Shown in pieces: positions 16,943 through 26,898 of a stretch of 64,000 nt of DNA (position 1 is its first letter; every line of letters starts with the position of its first letter). Below the pieces are notes generated by a model, which did not search any database, was not told the origin of the DNA, and saw nothing but the letters and a program-made list of their open reading frames with translations. The translations under genes were made by a program, and so were the position numbers. This stretch comes from JAPOXR01 sp963664715. Its GTDB lineage: Bacteria > Pseudomonadota > Alphaproteobacteria > Rhodobacterales > Rhodobacteraceae. The DNA lies in contig CAXXUY010000017.1 in NCBI GenBank assembly GCA_963664715.2, positions 105,924-169,923 of the forward strand, in the 5' to 3' direction.

Positions 16943-18727
16943 TTACGGGCTGCTGGCGTCGACCAGTCTCAAGCCCAATTCACGGAGAGCCTCATTGGTC
17001 GGGGACGTCGGTGCACCAAGCATCAGATCCTCTGCCCGTTGATTCAAGGGGAATAACGCGACTTCGCGAATATTCTCGACTCCGGCAAGCAGCATCACGA
17101 TCCGGTCGACTCCTGGAGCAATTCCAGCATGTGGTGGCGCACCATACTTGAGCGCCGTGACCATTCCGCCGAAGTTGTGGTCGACATAGTCGCGGTCACG
17201 ACCGACAATCTCGAACGCCCTGTAGAGAATGTCCGGACGGTGATTTCGCACAGCCCCGGAAGACAATTCCACACCGTTGCAGACCAGGTCGTACTGGAAT
17301 CCCAGCACATCGAGCGGGTCCAGCCGGTCCAGGGCTTCCATCCCGCCCTGGGGCATTGAAAACGGGTTGTGCGAAAAATCGAGCATACCGGTTTCCTCGT
17401 CTCTTTCGAACATGGGAAAATCAGTGATCCAGCAGAACTCGAAACGACCATCCTCTAAGAGCCCCAGCTCTTTCCCGATCTCATCGCGGGCCCTGGCAGC
17501 CACGGCCTCGAAAGCGGTCGGTCTGCCCCCGAGAAAGAAAGCCGCATCACCGATATCCAGGTTCAGCTGCCTGCGGATCGCTTCGGTCCTTTCGTGGCCG
17601 ATATTGCCGGCAAGGGGTCCCGCTCCTTCCGATCCACCATCCTTGGCCCGCCAGAATATATAACCCATTCCCGGCAGCCCCTGCTTCTGCGCAAATGAAT
17701 TCATCCGGTCGCAGAACCGCCTGCTGCCGCCACCGGGTGCCGGAATTGCCCTGACTTCGTTACCCTCATTCTCCAGCAGCGACGCAAAAATCCTGAAGCC
17801 CGACCCCCGGAAGTGTTCGCTCACATCCTCCATGCAAACCGGATTGCGAAGATCAGGTTTGTCGGTCCCGTAGCGGAGCATGCTTTCCCTGCATGTAATT
17901 TTGGGAAAACTGTCCGTTACCGTCTTCCCGTTACCAAATTCCCTGAACACATCCCTCATCACGGGCTCGACCACATCAAACACGTCTTCCTGCGTGGCAA
18001 AGCTCAATTCGATGTCCAACTGATAGAACTCGCCGGGAGACCGGTCGGCGCGAGGATCCTCGTCGCGGAAGCATGGCGCTATCTGGAAATACCTGTCAAA
18101 TCCAGCAATCATCGTGAACTGCTTGAACAGTTGCGGTGCCTGCGGCAAGGCGTAGAACCTGCCGTTGTGAAGCCTCGAGGGCACCAGGAAATCCCTTGCC
18201 CCCTCGGGGGAGGAAACTGTCAGGATCGGCGTCTGGAATTCGGTAAAGCCACGATCCGTCATGTGTCGGCGCAACGCCGCGACCACGCTTGACCTGAGCA
18301 TGATGCGCTCATGCACGGGTTTCCTTCTGAGATCGAGATACCTGTATTTCAGCCTCGTCTCCTCGGGGTAGTCCAGTTCACCAAAGACCGGCAACGGCAA
18401 TTCCTCCGCTTCACCGAGCACTTCGAGATCCCTGATGAAAACCTCGATTTCGCCTGTCGCAATCTTCCGGTTTACGAGTTCAGGATCCCGCAGGCGGATC
18501 TCTCCGTCAACCCTGACAACCGTTTCGGACCGGAGTTCTCCGACCCTGGCAAAGACGTCGCTGTCGGGATCGGCAAGAACCTGGGTAATCCCGTAATGGT
18601 CACGCAGGTCGATGAACAGCACGCCGCCATGGTCCCGGATTCGATGGACCCAGCCGGACAGCCGAACCGTCTGCCCGACATCCGGCCTTCCAAGCTCACC
18701 GCAATTGTGGGTCCGATACTGGTGCAT
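16943..18727 (-). CDS. aspS: Aspartate--tRNA ligase
   Basis: A 594-residue class II aminoacyl-tRNA synthetase of the long bacterial type. The N-terminal anticodon-binding OB-fold begins LSGWVHRIRDHGGVLFIDLRD; motif 2 is seen at RYFQIAPCFRDEDPRADR (about 205-222), the bacterial GAD insertion lies in the middle, and motif 3 GIAPGVDRIVMLL is near 545-557. It charges tRNA-Asp. In many alphaproteobacteria the enzyme also charges tRNA-Asn when no asparaginyl-tRNA synthetase exists, but that cannot be decided from this window. It heads the minus-strand group with the nitroreductase and permease genes. Confidence 0.98.
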   Translation of the reverse strand: MHQYRTHNCGELGRPDVGQTVRLSGWVHRIRDHGGVLFIDLRDHYGITQVLADPDSDVFARVGELRSETVVRVDGEIRLRDPELVNRKIATGEIEVFIRDLEVLGEAEELPLPVFGELDYPEETRLKYRYLDLRRKPVHERIMLRSSVVAALRRHMTDRGFTEFQTPILTVSSPEGARDFLVPSRLHNGRFYALPQAPQLFKQFTMIAGFDRYFQIAPCFRDEDPRADRSPGEFYQLDIELSFATQEDVFDVVEPVMRDVFREFGNGKTVTDSFPKITCRESMLRYGTDKPDLRNPVCMEDVSEHFRGSGFRIFASLLENEGNEVRAIPAPGGGSRRFCDRMNSFAQKQGLPGMGYIFWRAKDGGSEGAGPLAGNIGHERTEAIRRQLNLDIGDAAFFLGGRPTAFEAVAARARDEIGKELGLLEDGRFEFCWITDFPMFERDEETGMLDFSHNPFSMPQGGMEALDRLDPLDVLGFQYDLVCNGVELSSGAVRNHRPDILYRAFEIVGRDRDYVDHNFGGMVTALKYGAPPHAGIAPGVDRIVMLLAGVENIREVALFPLNQRAEDLMLGAPTSPTNEALRELGLRLVDASSP

Positions 18728-19192
18728 ATCCTAATCTCTCTCAGGTCGAAGGCAGGTTGCCGCCTTGCACTTGCCTGCGACCGATTGTCAAGAAGCCGCG
18801 ACGATTGTGCGACCAACGGGGCAGTTTCCCGCTACATGAAGAACCATCGAGACGATTGATCGCAAACCCGGTTAGATGAATCCCGATCAGATGAATCCCG
18901 GTCATCCCGAATCAGCGAACGGGCGAACAGTCCCTCCTAGCTGGGCTGGTGGCGCCGACCCCTTGGTGTGCCCGTCAGCCGCCGGAACCTGGGCATCCTC
19001 GGTGTCAGCGGTGCCGGGTGCATTCAACAAGGTCAGTCTGATGGCACAAATCCGAGCAACTCTTGCGCAAGGGCACTTCAACAGTCATGATTCACGGTAC
19101 ATCATGCGACCACCCGCTTAACATGGCAGCGCGAATACTGTATCGGGTCACTGTTTAGAACAGGGAAGGCAAAACGCCGAATTGGTGACGTA
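18728..19192. other. Divergent intergenic region, aspS / cfa
   Basis: Lies between the divergent aspS and cfa genes and must hold both promoters. I see no gene. An open frame at 18876-19121 has no ribosome site and no family resemblance. A 12-base tandem direct repeat, AGATGAATCCCG, occurs at 18874 and 18889. The 100 bases before cfa are AT-richer, with TACTGT and TATCGG as weak -10 candidates. Confidence 0.5.
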
Positions 19193-20416
19193 ATGTGGAA
19201 AAGAACTTTTGTGCACATGCTTCGCCGCATCATTCAAAGCGGGTCTCTGGCGGTCACGTTCCCGGATGGCAATGAAGTCGTGTTTGGTGAACCCGATTCC
19301 AGACCCGTCAGGATCAGGATTACGGACAGGAGCGCGCTGTCAGCGCTGTGCATCAATCCCACTCTGGCGGTCGGCGAGTGCTACATGGATGGACGGCTCG
19401 TCATTGAGGATGATGACCTGTCAGGCTTCCTGGAACTCCTGGTGATCAATGTCAACCATGTCGATACCATTTGGCTCCAGAGACTGTTGGCGTCTGCAAG
19501 ACAGTTGGGGCGCAGATTTGCCCAGCACAATCCAATTGGCAGGTCCCGCTCCAACGTCAAGCATCACTATGACCTGTCTGACGAACTCTATGAACTGTTT
19601 CTGGATGAGGACAGGCAATACAGCTGCGCATACTTCAGGGACCCTGATGAAAGCCTTGAGGACGCCCAGACGCGCAAGAAGAGGCACATCGCCAACAAGC
19701 TGCTGCTCAAACCGGGTCTGTCCGTCCTCGATATCGGCAGCGGATGGGGTGGAATGGGGCTGACGATCGCGCGCGACTTCGGATGCAAGGTGCTCGGTGT
19801 CACCCTGTCAACCGGGCAACACCGCATCTCCAGTGAACGGGCAAAGAAGGAAGGGCTCGAGAATCTGGCGAGGTTCGAATTGACCGACTACCGGAACCTG
19901 GAATCCAGATTTGATCGAATCGTGTCGGTGGGCATGTTCGAACATGTGGGGTCGCCGCATTATGGCGAATTCTTCCGGACATTGAAAAGGCTGCTCGATG
20001 AAGGCGGCGTTGCTCTCCTGCATACGATCGGCCGGCCGACACCGCCTGGCACGACCAACCCATGGATTGCGAAATACATCTTTCCGGGCGGATATATTCC
20101 GGCCATGTCCGAGGTTCTGGCTGCGATAGAAAGTGAAGGGCTATTCGTTACCGATGTCGAGGTGCTGCGGATTCATTACGCCGAAACGTTGAAGAACTGG
20201 CACAAGCGTTTCATGCAGAATATCGACCGGGTCAGGGATATCTACGACGATCGGTTTTGCCGAATGTGGCGATTCTACCTGATATCATGCGAAATGTCGT
20301 TCCGGTTCGGTGGCCTTTCCGTCTTCCAGTTCCAGATCACGAGAAGGATCGATGCTGCCCCGCTGACGCGGGAATACCTGTACCCACCTGGGAATATCTC
20401 CTTTCAGCAAGGCTAG
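19193..20416 (+). CDS. cfa: Cyclopropane-fatty-acyl-phospholipid synthase
   Basis: A 407-residue SAM-dependent enzyme that adds a methylene bridge to unsaturated acyl chains of membrane phospholipids. The SAM-binding motif LDIGSGWGG is at 179-187, preceded by the family segment HHYDLSDELYELFLDED (124-140) and QYSCAYF (142-148) of the active site. A C-terminal ENWHKRF-like motif (LKNWHKRF) is also present. The N-terminal 115 residues form the lipid-binding domain. It appears to be transcribed alone. The ATG at 19193 lacks a strong ribosome site, but no better start precedes the conserved region. Confidence 0.93.
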   Translation: MWKRTFVHMLRRIIQSGSLAVTFPDGNEVVFGEPDSRPVRIRITDRSALSALCINPTLAVGECYMDGRLVIEDDDLSGFLELLVINVNHVDTIWLQRLLASARQLGRRFAQHNPIGRSRSNVKHHYDLSDELYELFLDEDRQYSCAYFRDPDESLEDAQTRKKRHIANKLLLKPGLSVLDIGSGWGGMGLTIARDFGCKVLGVTLSTGQHRISSERAKKEGLENLARFELTDYRNLESRFDRIVSVGMFEHVGSPHYGEFFRTLKRLLDEGGVALLHTIGRPTPPGTTNPWIAKYIFPGGYIPAMSEVLAAIESEGLFVTDVEVLRIHYAETLKNWHKRFMQNIDRVRDIYDDRFCRMWRFYLISCEMSFRFGGLSVFQFQITRRIDAAPLTREYLYPPGNISFQQG

Positions 20417-20482
20417 GCTGCGTGTTCCAGGGATTTCCCGCGATTGCCGATTCGATTCTGTTGACGGACGGGAGCTTAATTC

Positions 20483-20510
20483 TTGCACGGGCGGCGTAGC
20501 GGTCTATAAG
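20483..20510 (+). promoter_or_regulatory. Candidate sigma-70 promoter of carB
   Basis: TTGCAC (-35 position) and TATAAG (-10, five of six to consensus) are separated by 16 bases. The predicted start of transcription is near 20517, about 45 bases before the carB ATG. The -35 match is weak, so this is a prediction only. Confidence 0.4.
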
Positions 20511-20562
20511 CCCACGGACTTCCAATTCCTTGCAGTCCGATTGCCGTATCAGGAATTCTTGC

Positions 20563-23500
20563 ATGCCCAGGCGCACTGACATTTCCTCCGTCATGATCAT
20601 CGGCGCGGGACCGATCATCATCGGTCAGGCCTGCGAGTTCGACTATTCCGGAACACAGGCCTGCAAGGCCCTCAGGGAGGAAGGCTACAGGATCGTACTG
20701 GTGAATTCGAACCCGGCAACGATCATGACAGACCCGGCCATGGCAGACGCAACCTATGTCGAACCAATTACCGCCGACGTGATTGCACGGATCATCGAAC
20801 GCGAACGTCCGGACGCTTTGCTTCCGACCATGGGGGGGCAAACCGCGCTCAATTCTGCCCTCGAGGTCGCCGACGCCGGCATACTTGACAAATTCGGGGT
20901 GCAGTTGATCGGCGCAAGCCCGGAGGCGATCAGGAAGGCAGAGGACCGTCGGCTGTTCCGCGACTCAATGGACAGGATCGGCCTGGTCAGCCCGAAATCG
21001 GCCATAGCCAATACGCTAGAGGAAGCCCTCGCCGCGCTGGAAGATGTCGGGCTTCCCGCGATCATCCGCCCGGCCTTCACGCTCGGAGGGACAGGAGGAG
21101 GAACGGCCTTCAACCGGGATGACTTCGAGATGCACTGCCGAATCGGTCTGGAGACCTCGCCTGCCGGACAGATTCTCATCGATGAAAGCCTTCTGGGTTG
21201 GAAGGAATTCGAAATGGAAGTGGTTCGCGACAGGGCGGACAATGCAATCATTGTGTGTTCGATTGAAAACGTGGACCCGATGGGAGTTCACACTGGCGAT
21301 TCTGTTACTGTCGCACCCGCGCTCACCCTGACCGACAAGGAATTCCAGAGAATGCGCAACAGTTCGATTGCCGTACTGCGCGAAATCGGCGTGGAGACGG
21401 GGGGATCGAACGTGCAGTGGGCAGTCAACCCGGATGACGGCCGAATGGTCATCATCGAAATGAACCCCAGGGTTTCCCGCTCGTCGGCGCTGGCATCGAA
21501 GGCAACCGGGTTCCCGATTGCCAAGGTCGCCGCCAAACTTGCCGTGGGATATACGCTTGACGAGCTGGAGAACGATATTACCCGCGTCACGCCCGCGTCA
21601 TTCGAACCGACCATCGACTACGTCGTCACGAAGATTCCCAGATTCACCTTTGAGAAATTCCCCGGATCAAAACCGGAACTCAACACTGCAATGAAGTCCG
21701 TCGGCGAAGCCATGGCAATCGGCCGCAGCTTCCACGAGAGTGTCCAGAAGGCCTTGATGTCGCTCGAGACCGGTCTGACCGGATTCGATGAAATCGCGAT
21801 CGAAGGCGCACCGGACAAGGCGGCGGTCATCCGGGCTATATCCCTCAACTCACCGGACAGGCTTCGGCTGGTCGCCCAGGCAATGCGCCACGGACTTTCA
21901 GACAGCGAAATCTACGCGGCCACAAGGATTGACCCCTGGTTCCTTGCAAGGATCAGGGAGATTGTCGAGGCCGAGTCACAGCTTCGGAATTCGGGGCTGC
22001 CCGAGTCTGCCGGCGACTTCCTGACGCTGAAGATGCTCGGATTCTCCGACGCGAGGATTTCACTCCTCACCAATGTGGATGAGGCGGATGTCAGCCGGCA
22101 CCGCAACCGGCTGGCTGTCAAACCGGTATTCAAACGGATTGACACATGTGCGGCGGAATTCGACGCTCTTACCCCCTACATGTACTCGACATATGAATTC
22201 GCGTCGGGCGGAACCGCCGAATGCGAATCGGATCCGACCGGCAGGAACAAGGTTGTCGTCCTCGGCGGAGGTCCCAACCGTATCGGCCAGGGAATCGAGT
22301 TTGACTATTGCTGCTGCCACGCCTGCATGGCGCTGTCGAAGGCCGGGTACGAAACGATTATGATCAACTGCAACCCGGAGACCGTCTCGACCGATTACGA
22401 CACTTCGGACCGATTGTACTTCGAACCGCTCACGCGGGAGCATGTCCTCGATATTCTCAGGACCGAACTGTCAAACGGGACCCTTCACGGCGTTATCGTT
22501 CAGCTCGGTGGCCAGACCCCGCTGGGACTCGCGTCCGCGCTGGAAAGGGAGGGGATACCAATCCTCGGAACTCCACCTTCGGCAATCGACCAGGCCGAGG
22601 ACCGGAAGCAGTTTCAGGGCTTGCTGGATCAACTAGAGCTCAGGCAACCCAGGAACGGAACGGCCCTTACCGTGGAGGATGCCGAGGAAGTCGCTGATTC
22701 GATTGGTTATCCTGTCGTGATCCGCCCCTCATACGTCCTGGGGGGCCGCGCCATGGAAATTGTCAAGGATGCCGAGCAACTGCGCCATTACATGCGGGAT
22801 GCAGTCCAGGTTTCCGGACGCAATCCGATTCTCATTGATCAGTTCCTGCCAGATGCAGTCGAAGTCGATGTCGATGCCATTTCGGATGGGTATTCGACCC
22901 ATGTTGCCGGGGTGATGCAGCACATTGAACTTGCCGGTATCCACTCGGGCGACAGCGCGTGTTCCCTGCCTCCCTACTCCCTCGCCCCCGGCACAGTCGA
23001 CGAACTCAAGCGCCAGACCCGTGAACTGGCCAGAGGCCTTGGCGTGGTTGGCCTGATGAATGTCCAGTTCGCGGTCAGGAATGGCGAGGTTCATGTCCTT
23101 GAGGTCAATCCCCGTGCTTCACGGACTGTCCCGTTTGTCGCCAAGGCGACCGGTTCACCTATCGCATCGATTGCAGCCCGGGTCATGGTCGGCGAACTGC
23201 TTGCAGGTTTTGATCTGAAACCCGCCGAGACAGGCCATTTCTCCGTCAAGGAGGTGGTCCTGCCATTTGCCAGGTTCCCGGGCGTGGACGCGCTTCTCGG
23301 CCCGGAAATGCGTTCGACGGGAGAAGTCATGGGAATGGACGACTCCTTCGAACTGGCCTTTCTGAAAGCCCAGATTGGTGCCGGCATGCACCTGCCGACA
23401 GAAGGCACCATCTTCGTGTCGATCCGGGACAATGACAAGACACAGTCCATGCTCGATGCCGTCGAGTCGGCGTTTGACCTGGGTTACGGCATAGCTGCCA

Positions 23501-23793
23501 CACGCGGGACAGCTGCCTTCCTGGTTACTCGCGGAATTGAGTGCGAAGTCATCAACAAGATTTACGAAGGTCGGCCGAACATCGTGGATGCGTTGAAGAA
23601 CGGCGACATTGCGCTTGTCATCAACACGACCGAAGGCAGGCAGACGATTGCGGACAGCCAGACAATCAGAACCGCTGCGATCGCGGAGAACGTGCCCTAT
23701 TGCACGACGGCAGCAGCAGCCCAGGTCATCGCCAGGGTGTTGACCGTGCGCAACGAGAAGCCCTTCGAAATCCGTGATCTTCAATCGATCTGA
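20563..23793 (+). CDS. carB: Carbamoyl-phosphate synthase large chain
   Basis: A 1076-residue enzyme, the normal CarB length, that makes carbamoyl phosphate from bicarbonate, ATP and ammonia delivered by CarA, for arginine and pyrimidine synthesis. The two homologous halves are evident: IIGAGPIIIGQACEFDYSG near residue 13 and VVLGGGPNRIGQGIEFDYC near 563. ATP-grasp residues follow each, and a C-terminal allosteric MGS-type domain starts about 940. ATG at 20563 has AGGA nine bases upstream; an 11-codon extension was rejected. No carA gene is adjacent, so the subunits are encoded apart or carA lies outside the window. Confidence 0.97.
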   Translation: MPRRTDISSVMIIGAGPIIIGQACEFDYSGTQACKALREEGYRIVLVNSNPATIMTDPAMADATYVEPITADVIARIIERERPDALLPTMGGQTALNSALEVADAGILDKFGVQLIGASPEAIRKAEDRRLFRDSMDRIGLVSPKSAIANTLEEALAALEDVGLPAIIRPAFTLGGTGGGTAFNRDDFEMHCRIGLETSPAGQILIDESLLGWKEFEMEVVRDRADNAIIVCSIENVDPMGVHTGDSVTVAPALTLTDKEFQRMRNSSIAVLREIGVETGGSNVQWAVNPDDGRMVIIEMNPRVSRSSALASKATGFPIAKVAAKLAVGYTLDELENDITRVTPASFEPTIDYVVTKIPRFTFEKFPGSKPELNTAMKSVGEAMAIGRSFHESVQKALMSLETGLTGFDEIAIEGAPDKAAVIRAISLNSPDRLRLVAQAMRHGLSDSEIYAATRIDPWFLARIREIVEAESQLRNSGLPESAGDFLTLKMLGFSDARISLLTNVDEADVSRHRNRLAVKPVFKRIDTCAAEFDALTPYMYSTYEFASGGTAECESDPTGRNKVVVLGGGPNRIGQGIEFDYCCCHACMALSKAGYETIMINCNPETVSTDYDTSDRLYFEPLTREHVLDILRTELSNGTLHGVIVQLGGQTPLGLASALEREGIPILGTPPSAIDQAEDRKQFQGLLDQLELRQPRNGTALTVEDAEEVADSIGYPVVIRPSYVLGGRAMEIVKDAEQLRHYMRDAVQVSGRNPILIDQFLPDAVEVDVDAISDGYSTHVAGVMQHIELAGIHSGDSACSLPPYSLAPGTVDELKRQTRELARGLGVVGLMNVQFAVRNGEVHVLEVNPRASRTVPFVAKATGSPIASIAARVMVGELLAGFDLKPAETGHFSVKEVVLPFARFPGVDALLGPEMRSTGEVMGMDDSFELAFLKAQIGAGMHLPTEGTIFVSIRDNDKTQSMLDAVESAFDLGYGIAATRGTAAFLVTRGIECEVINKIYEGRPNIVDALKNGDIALVINTTEGRQTIADSQTIRTAAIAENVPYCTTAAAAQVIARVLTVRNEKPFEIRDLQSI

Positions 23794-24018
23794 CCGTCGG
23801 AAACTGGAACAAGCCAGGGAGCCGGATCGATCCGGGCCATGTTGCAATCCCGTCAGCCACTCTCGTGCGTTTCATCCTGGCCCGGCAAACCTGCATGTGA
23901 CTTGAAATCCGTATTTCCCGGCAGCCAACCGCCTCATCATGGCAGTCGTTGCCCGCGGAGCCTTGATGCCACGGGCAGAGCCAAGCGGACTCCCGGGCAC
24001 TGACTCGAGGGATCGTGT

Positions 24019-24984
24019 TCAATTGACCGGATTGGGTGGCTCCCGTCCGCCAAAAAATGCAACAAGGTTGTCAAGTGCCATCATCCCCATGCCTTCTCGG
24101 ACCTCGAGAACTGCAGTTCCAAGATGCGGCAGCAGCACGACATTGTCCATTTTCACCAATTCCGGTGGCACAACCGGCTCGAACTCGTAAACGTCCAGTC
24201 CCGCGCCAGCGATAGCGCCCGACTGCAATGCTTCCACGAGCGCATTCTCATCGAGGACATCACCCCTTGAAACATTGACGAATATTGCGTGTGGTCTCAG
24301 GCAGCCGAACTGGTCGCGGCCAATCAGATGATGGGTTTCCGGTCCACTCCGTACCGTAACGACCACGAAGTCAGCTTCCTCAAATACATGCTCTATACTG
24401 GCAAGCTGCCTGGCAGGAACCCCGGGATCACTCACTTTTGACCGGTTTGCGAACACAACCTGCATTCCGAATCCGTGATGGCACCGTTTCGCGACTGCCC
24501 GGCCGATCCGGCCCATTCCGACAATGCCCAGCGTCCGGCCCGTGACGTGATGACCCAAAAGCTGGGTCGGATGCCAACCGGCCCAACCACCGGACCTGAC
24601 CAGCCTGTCACCTTCGGCGGTCCGGCGAGCCGTCATGAGTACGAGCGATACGGCAATGTCGGCGGTGGCATCCGTCACCGCTCCGGGCGTGTTGGTCACG
24701 ACTATTCCGCGGCTCGTCGCCGCGTCCAGGTCTATGTGATTGATGCCGACTCCGAAGTTTGCAACGATCTTGCAGCGAATTTCACCTGCCGCTTCGAATG
24801 CCGCATTGCTGAAATCATCGGCAAGGGACGGGAGAACGCCATCATGGTTTTGCAAACCCTCGGTGGCCTCGGAAGCTGTCATCGGTTGATTCAAGCTTCG
24901 GGTCCGAACGTCAAACTCTGACCGTGCCCTTTCCATAACGGAATCCGGCAGGTTTCTTGATACCAGTATTCGCGGCTTGGTCAT
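24019..24984 (-). CDS. 2-hydroxyacid dehydrogenase, glyoxylate/hydroxypyruvate reductase type
   Basis: A 321-residue NAD(P)-dependent D-isomer-specific dehydrogenase. The nucleotide-binding loop VGMGRIG is near residue 155. Catalytic Arg (NVSRGDVL), Glu (EFEPVVP) and His (LLPHLGTA) are all present in the expected order. The VANFGVGINHIDL segment is typical of the glyoxylate and hydroxypyruvate reductase branch. The start overlaps the csaA stop by one base (TGATG), making it the end of a minus-strand run from the ybjN-like gene. The exact substrate is inferred from the subfamily. Confidence 0.9.
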   Translation of the reverse strand: MTKPRILVSRNLPDSVMERARSEFDVRTRSLNQPMTASEATEGLQNHDGVLPSLADDFSNAAFEAAGEIRCKIVANFGVGINHIDLDAATSRGIVVTNTPGAVTDATADIAVSLVLMTARRTAEGDRLVRSGGWAGWHPTQLLGHHVTGRTLGIVGMGRIGRAVAKRCHHGFGMQVVFANRSKVSDPGVPARQLASIEHVFEEADFVVVTVRSGPETHHLIGRDQFGCLRPHAIFVNVSRGDVLDENALVEALQSGAIAGAGLDVYEFEPVVPPELVKMDNVVLLPHLGTAVLEVREGMGMMALDNLVAFFGGREPPNPVN

Positions 24985-25322
24985 CAGAACATTCTTCCTC
25001 CTTCCGGCACCTCGCTGTCGGGCGCGATCAGCACGACCTCGCCTTTCTCATTGGGCACGCCAAGCACGAGCACTTCCGACATGAATTTTCCGATCTGCCT
25101 CGGCGGGAAATTGACCACGGCGAGAACCTGCCGTCCGACCAATTCGGAAAGCCTGTACATTTCAGTTATCTGGGCGGAACTCTTTCGCTGACCAATTTCG
25201 TCACCAAAGTCGATCCAGAGCTTGTATGCTGGCTTCCTTGCCTCGGGATACGGCTCGGCAGCCGCAATCCGCCCTACCCTGATGTCGACCCGGGCAAAGT
25301 CAGTGTAGGCGATTTCAGCCAT
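24984..25322 (-). CDS. csaA: tRNA-binding / chaperone-like protein CsaA
   Basis: A 112-residue protein made almost entirely of one tRNA-binding OB-fold. The opening FARVDIRVGRI, the central RKSSAQIT and the closing MSEVLVLGVPNEKGEVVLIAP match CsaA, a dimeric protein reported to bind tRNA and to have export-related chaperone activity. It overlaps the end of proC by eight bases and shares one base with the next dehydrogenase gene, so it is translated as part of that cluster. Confidence 0.92.
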   Translation of the reverse strand: MAEIAYTDFARVDIRVGRIAAAEPYPEARKPAYKLWIDFGDEIGQRKSSAQITEMYRLSELVGRQVLAVVNFPPRQIGKFMSEVLVLGVPNEKGEVVLIAPDSEVPEGGRMF

Positions 25323-26136
25323 GTATCTTTCCGAGTTCCCTGCCGCGCTCCTCCGCTGCCCTGATGCACTTTGACACCAGGCTGCGCAAGCCCGATTCCG
25401 GGTCCATGAGGTGCTCTAGTGCTGCCTCGGTCGTGCCGCCCGGTGAAGTTACATCCACTCGCAGATCTGCCGGGTTACGACCGGTCGAAACCGCCAGTTT
25501 CCCCGCACCTGCCACGGTAACGACGGCAAGCTTCCTGGCAATGTCTGTGGCCAGACCCAGTTCCTCGCCTGCCTCGGCCATCGCCTCGACCAGATGAAAG
25601 ACATAGGCCGGACCCGACCCGGACAACGCCGTCACGGCATCCATGAGGCTCTCATCGTCCAGTCGAACGGTTTCGCCAACCGCCGACATCAACTCCTCGG
25701 CAAGATCGACATCCGCTGCTCGAGACGCATCATTGCCGACCAGGGCAGTAATTCCCTCACCGATGGCGGCTGGAGTGTTCGGCATGGATCGAATGATCGG
25801 CGTCTGCGAGCCGAACCCGGACTCAAGATACGAGATGGGCAACCCCGCGATTATCGAAACAACGAGCGTCTTCCCTCCGCCGAGGCTGTGGACGCGCTTC
25901 AGCGCTTCCGAGGCTTGCGGCTTGACTGCGAGTAGGCAGACAGCAGGGTCCCGGACTGCCGGATCCTGATTCAGCCTCACGGGCAGAGACTTGAGCCAGT
26001 CTGACGGGTACGGCTCGAGTACAAGTACAGACTCCGGCCTGACATCCTGTTTCAGCCAGCCGGACAGCAATGCGGAACCCATCTTGCCGCAACCGAGCAG
26101 CACGATGCCTCTCTGATTGATGTCACTGAAGCTCAT
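25315..26136 (-). CDS. proC: Pyrroline-5-carboxylate reductase
   Basis: A 273-residue NAD(P)H-dependent enzyme catalysing the last step of proline synthesis. The dinucleotide-binding motif LLGCGKMGSALLSGW is near residues 12-26; RSMPNTPAAIGEGITAL near 115 and the C-terminal LSGSGPAYVFHLVEAM, with the VTSPGGTTEAAL signature near 233-244, are diagnostic. ATG at 26136 was chosen; a TTG four codons upstream is an alternative. It sits between the ybjN-like gene and csaA on the minus strand. Confidence 0.95.
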   Translation of the reverse strand: MSFSDINQRGIVLLGCGKMGSALLSGWLKQDVRPESVLVLEPYPSDWLKSLPVRLNQDPAVRDPAVCLLAVKPQASEALKRVHSLGGGKTLVVSIIAGLPISYLESGFGSQTPIIRSMPNTPAAIGEGITALVGNDASRAADVDLAEELMSAVGETVRLDDESLMDAVTALSGSGPAYVFHLVEAMAEAGEELGLATDIARKLAVVTVAGAGKLAVSTGRNPADLRVDVTSPGGTTEAALEHLMDPESGLRSLVSKCIRAAEERGRELGKIHG

Positions 26137-26169
26137 TGTGCTTTTCAAAGGAATTCAGCCTGATCAGGG

Positions 26170-26673
26170 TCAGGCGTTGCCCAGCGTGTCAACTATGGCC
26201 GCATCCAGAGAATCCTCGGCGCACAACATTCCGAGCCTTGCCAGATCAAGCGATGGATAAAACCGATCGCAATCGGCAACGATCGTGTCGAGCACCCGTT
26301 CGACTTGCCTGTACGAAACCTCCGTCTCTTCTTCCAACGCCAGCCGGTAACTGTACACGACCGAATCCTGATCATCCCTGTAGGCAAAGGCCCCGAGCCA
26401 GGAGCGCGAATTTGCAAGGTTGAGCGTCTTCAGGAATTCAGGAGCGCTGCCTTCGGCAAGATCTATCTCGAACGAACACTCTATCAGGAAGATGCCACAG
26501 GGCTCCGACCAGAAGAGCGATGCCGAATAGACCTTCCACTGTCCTTCCAGCGCCAAGACGATTTCATCGTCGGACCACCTCTTGAACTGCCAGTTCCTGT
26601 CTACAGCCAGGAATTCTGCCACTGTTACCGGGTTCCGGTCGCCCGAATTCACTCCAAATCCTGGTTCAGACAT
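26170..26673 (-). CDS. YbjN domain-containing protein
   Basis: A 167-residue soluble protein. Fold-level features of the YbjN family are visible: a strand-rich middle (EIVLALEGQWKVYSASLFW) and a long helix near 120-140. This family resembles type III secretion chaperones in fold and has no agreed biochemical role; in alphaproteobacteria it is regularly found next to proC, as here (33-base gap). It starts the proC-csaA cluster. Function is otherwise unknown. Confidence 0.78.
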   Translation of the reverse strand: MSEPGFGVNSGDRNPVTVAEFLAVDRNWQFKRWSDDEIVLALEGQWKVYSASLFWSEPCGIFLIECSFEIDLAEGSAPEFLKTLNLANSRSWLGAFAYRDDQDSVVYSYRLALEEETEVSYRQVERVLDTIVADCDRFYPSLDLARLGMLCAEDSLDAAIVDTLGNA

Positions 26674-26898
26674 AGCTTGGTCACCCCAAACCTAGTTAGT
26701 TCACAGCATCAATATACCAGAGTCGGACGACAAGTCTACAAATCGTGGAAATGCACAAAATGGATGACCACATGTTGCCAAGGCTCTGTTCGATGACTGA
26801 AGTTATGCAAATCTCGTATCCCGGGGCCAGGTGAACTGCGGTGGTTGATCCAGGCAGACTCCGATTCTGACAGGATCCTCCCGGCCGGAATTGCTCGA

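Noticed and set aside
18874..18900. Tandem 12-base direct repeat AGATGAATCCCG with a 15-base period
   Set aside because: Only two copies, so not a CRISPR or a useful repeat family; noted only as part of the gap.
18876..19121. 81-codon frame in the aspS-cfa gap
   Set aside because: No ribosome site, biased composition and no recognised family. It begins in a short repeat (AGATGAATCCCG twice).
23806..23846. Palindrome CCGGATCGATCCGG in the carB-dehydrogenase gap
   Set aside because: It has no loop and no T-run, so it is a poor terminator; could be a chance restriction-type palindrome.
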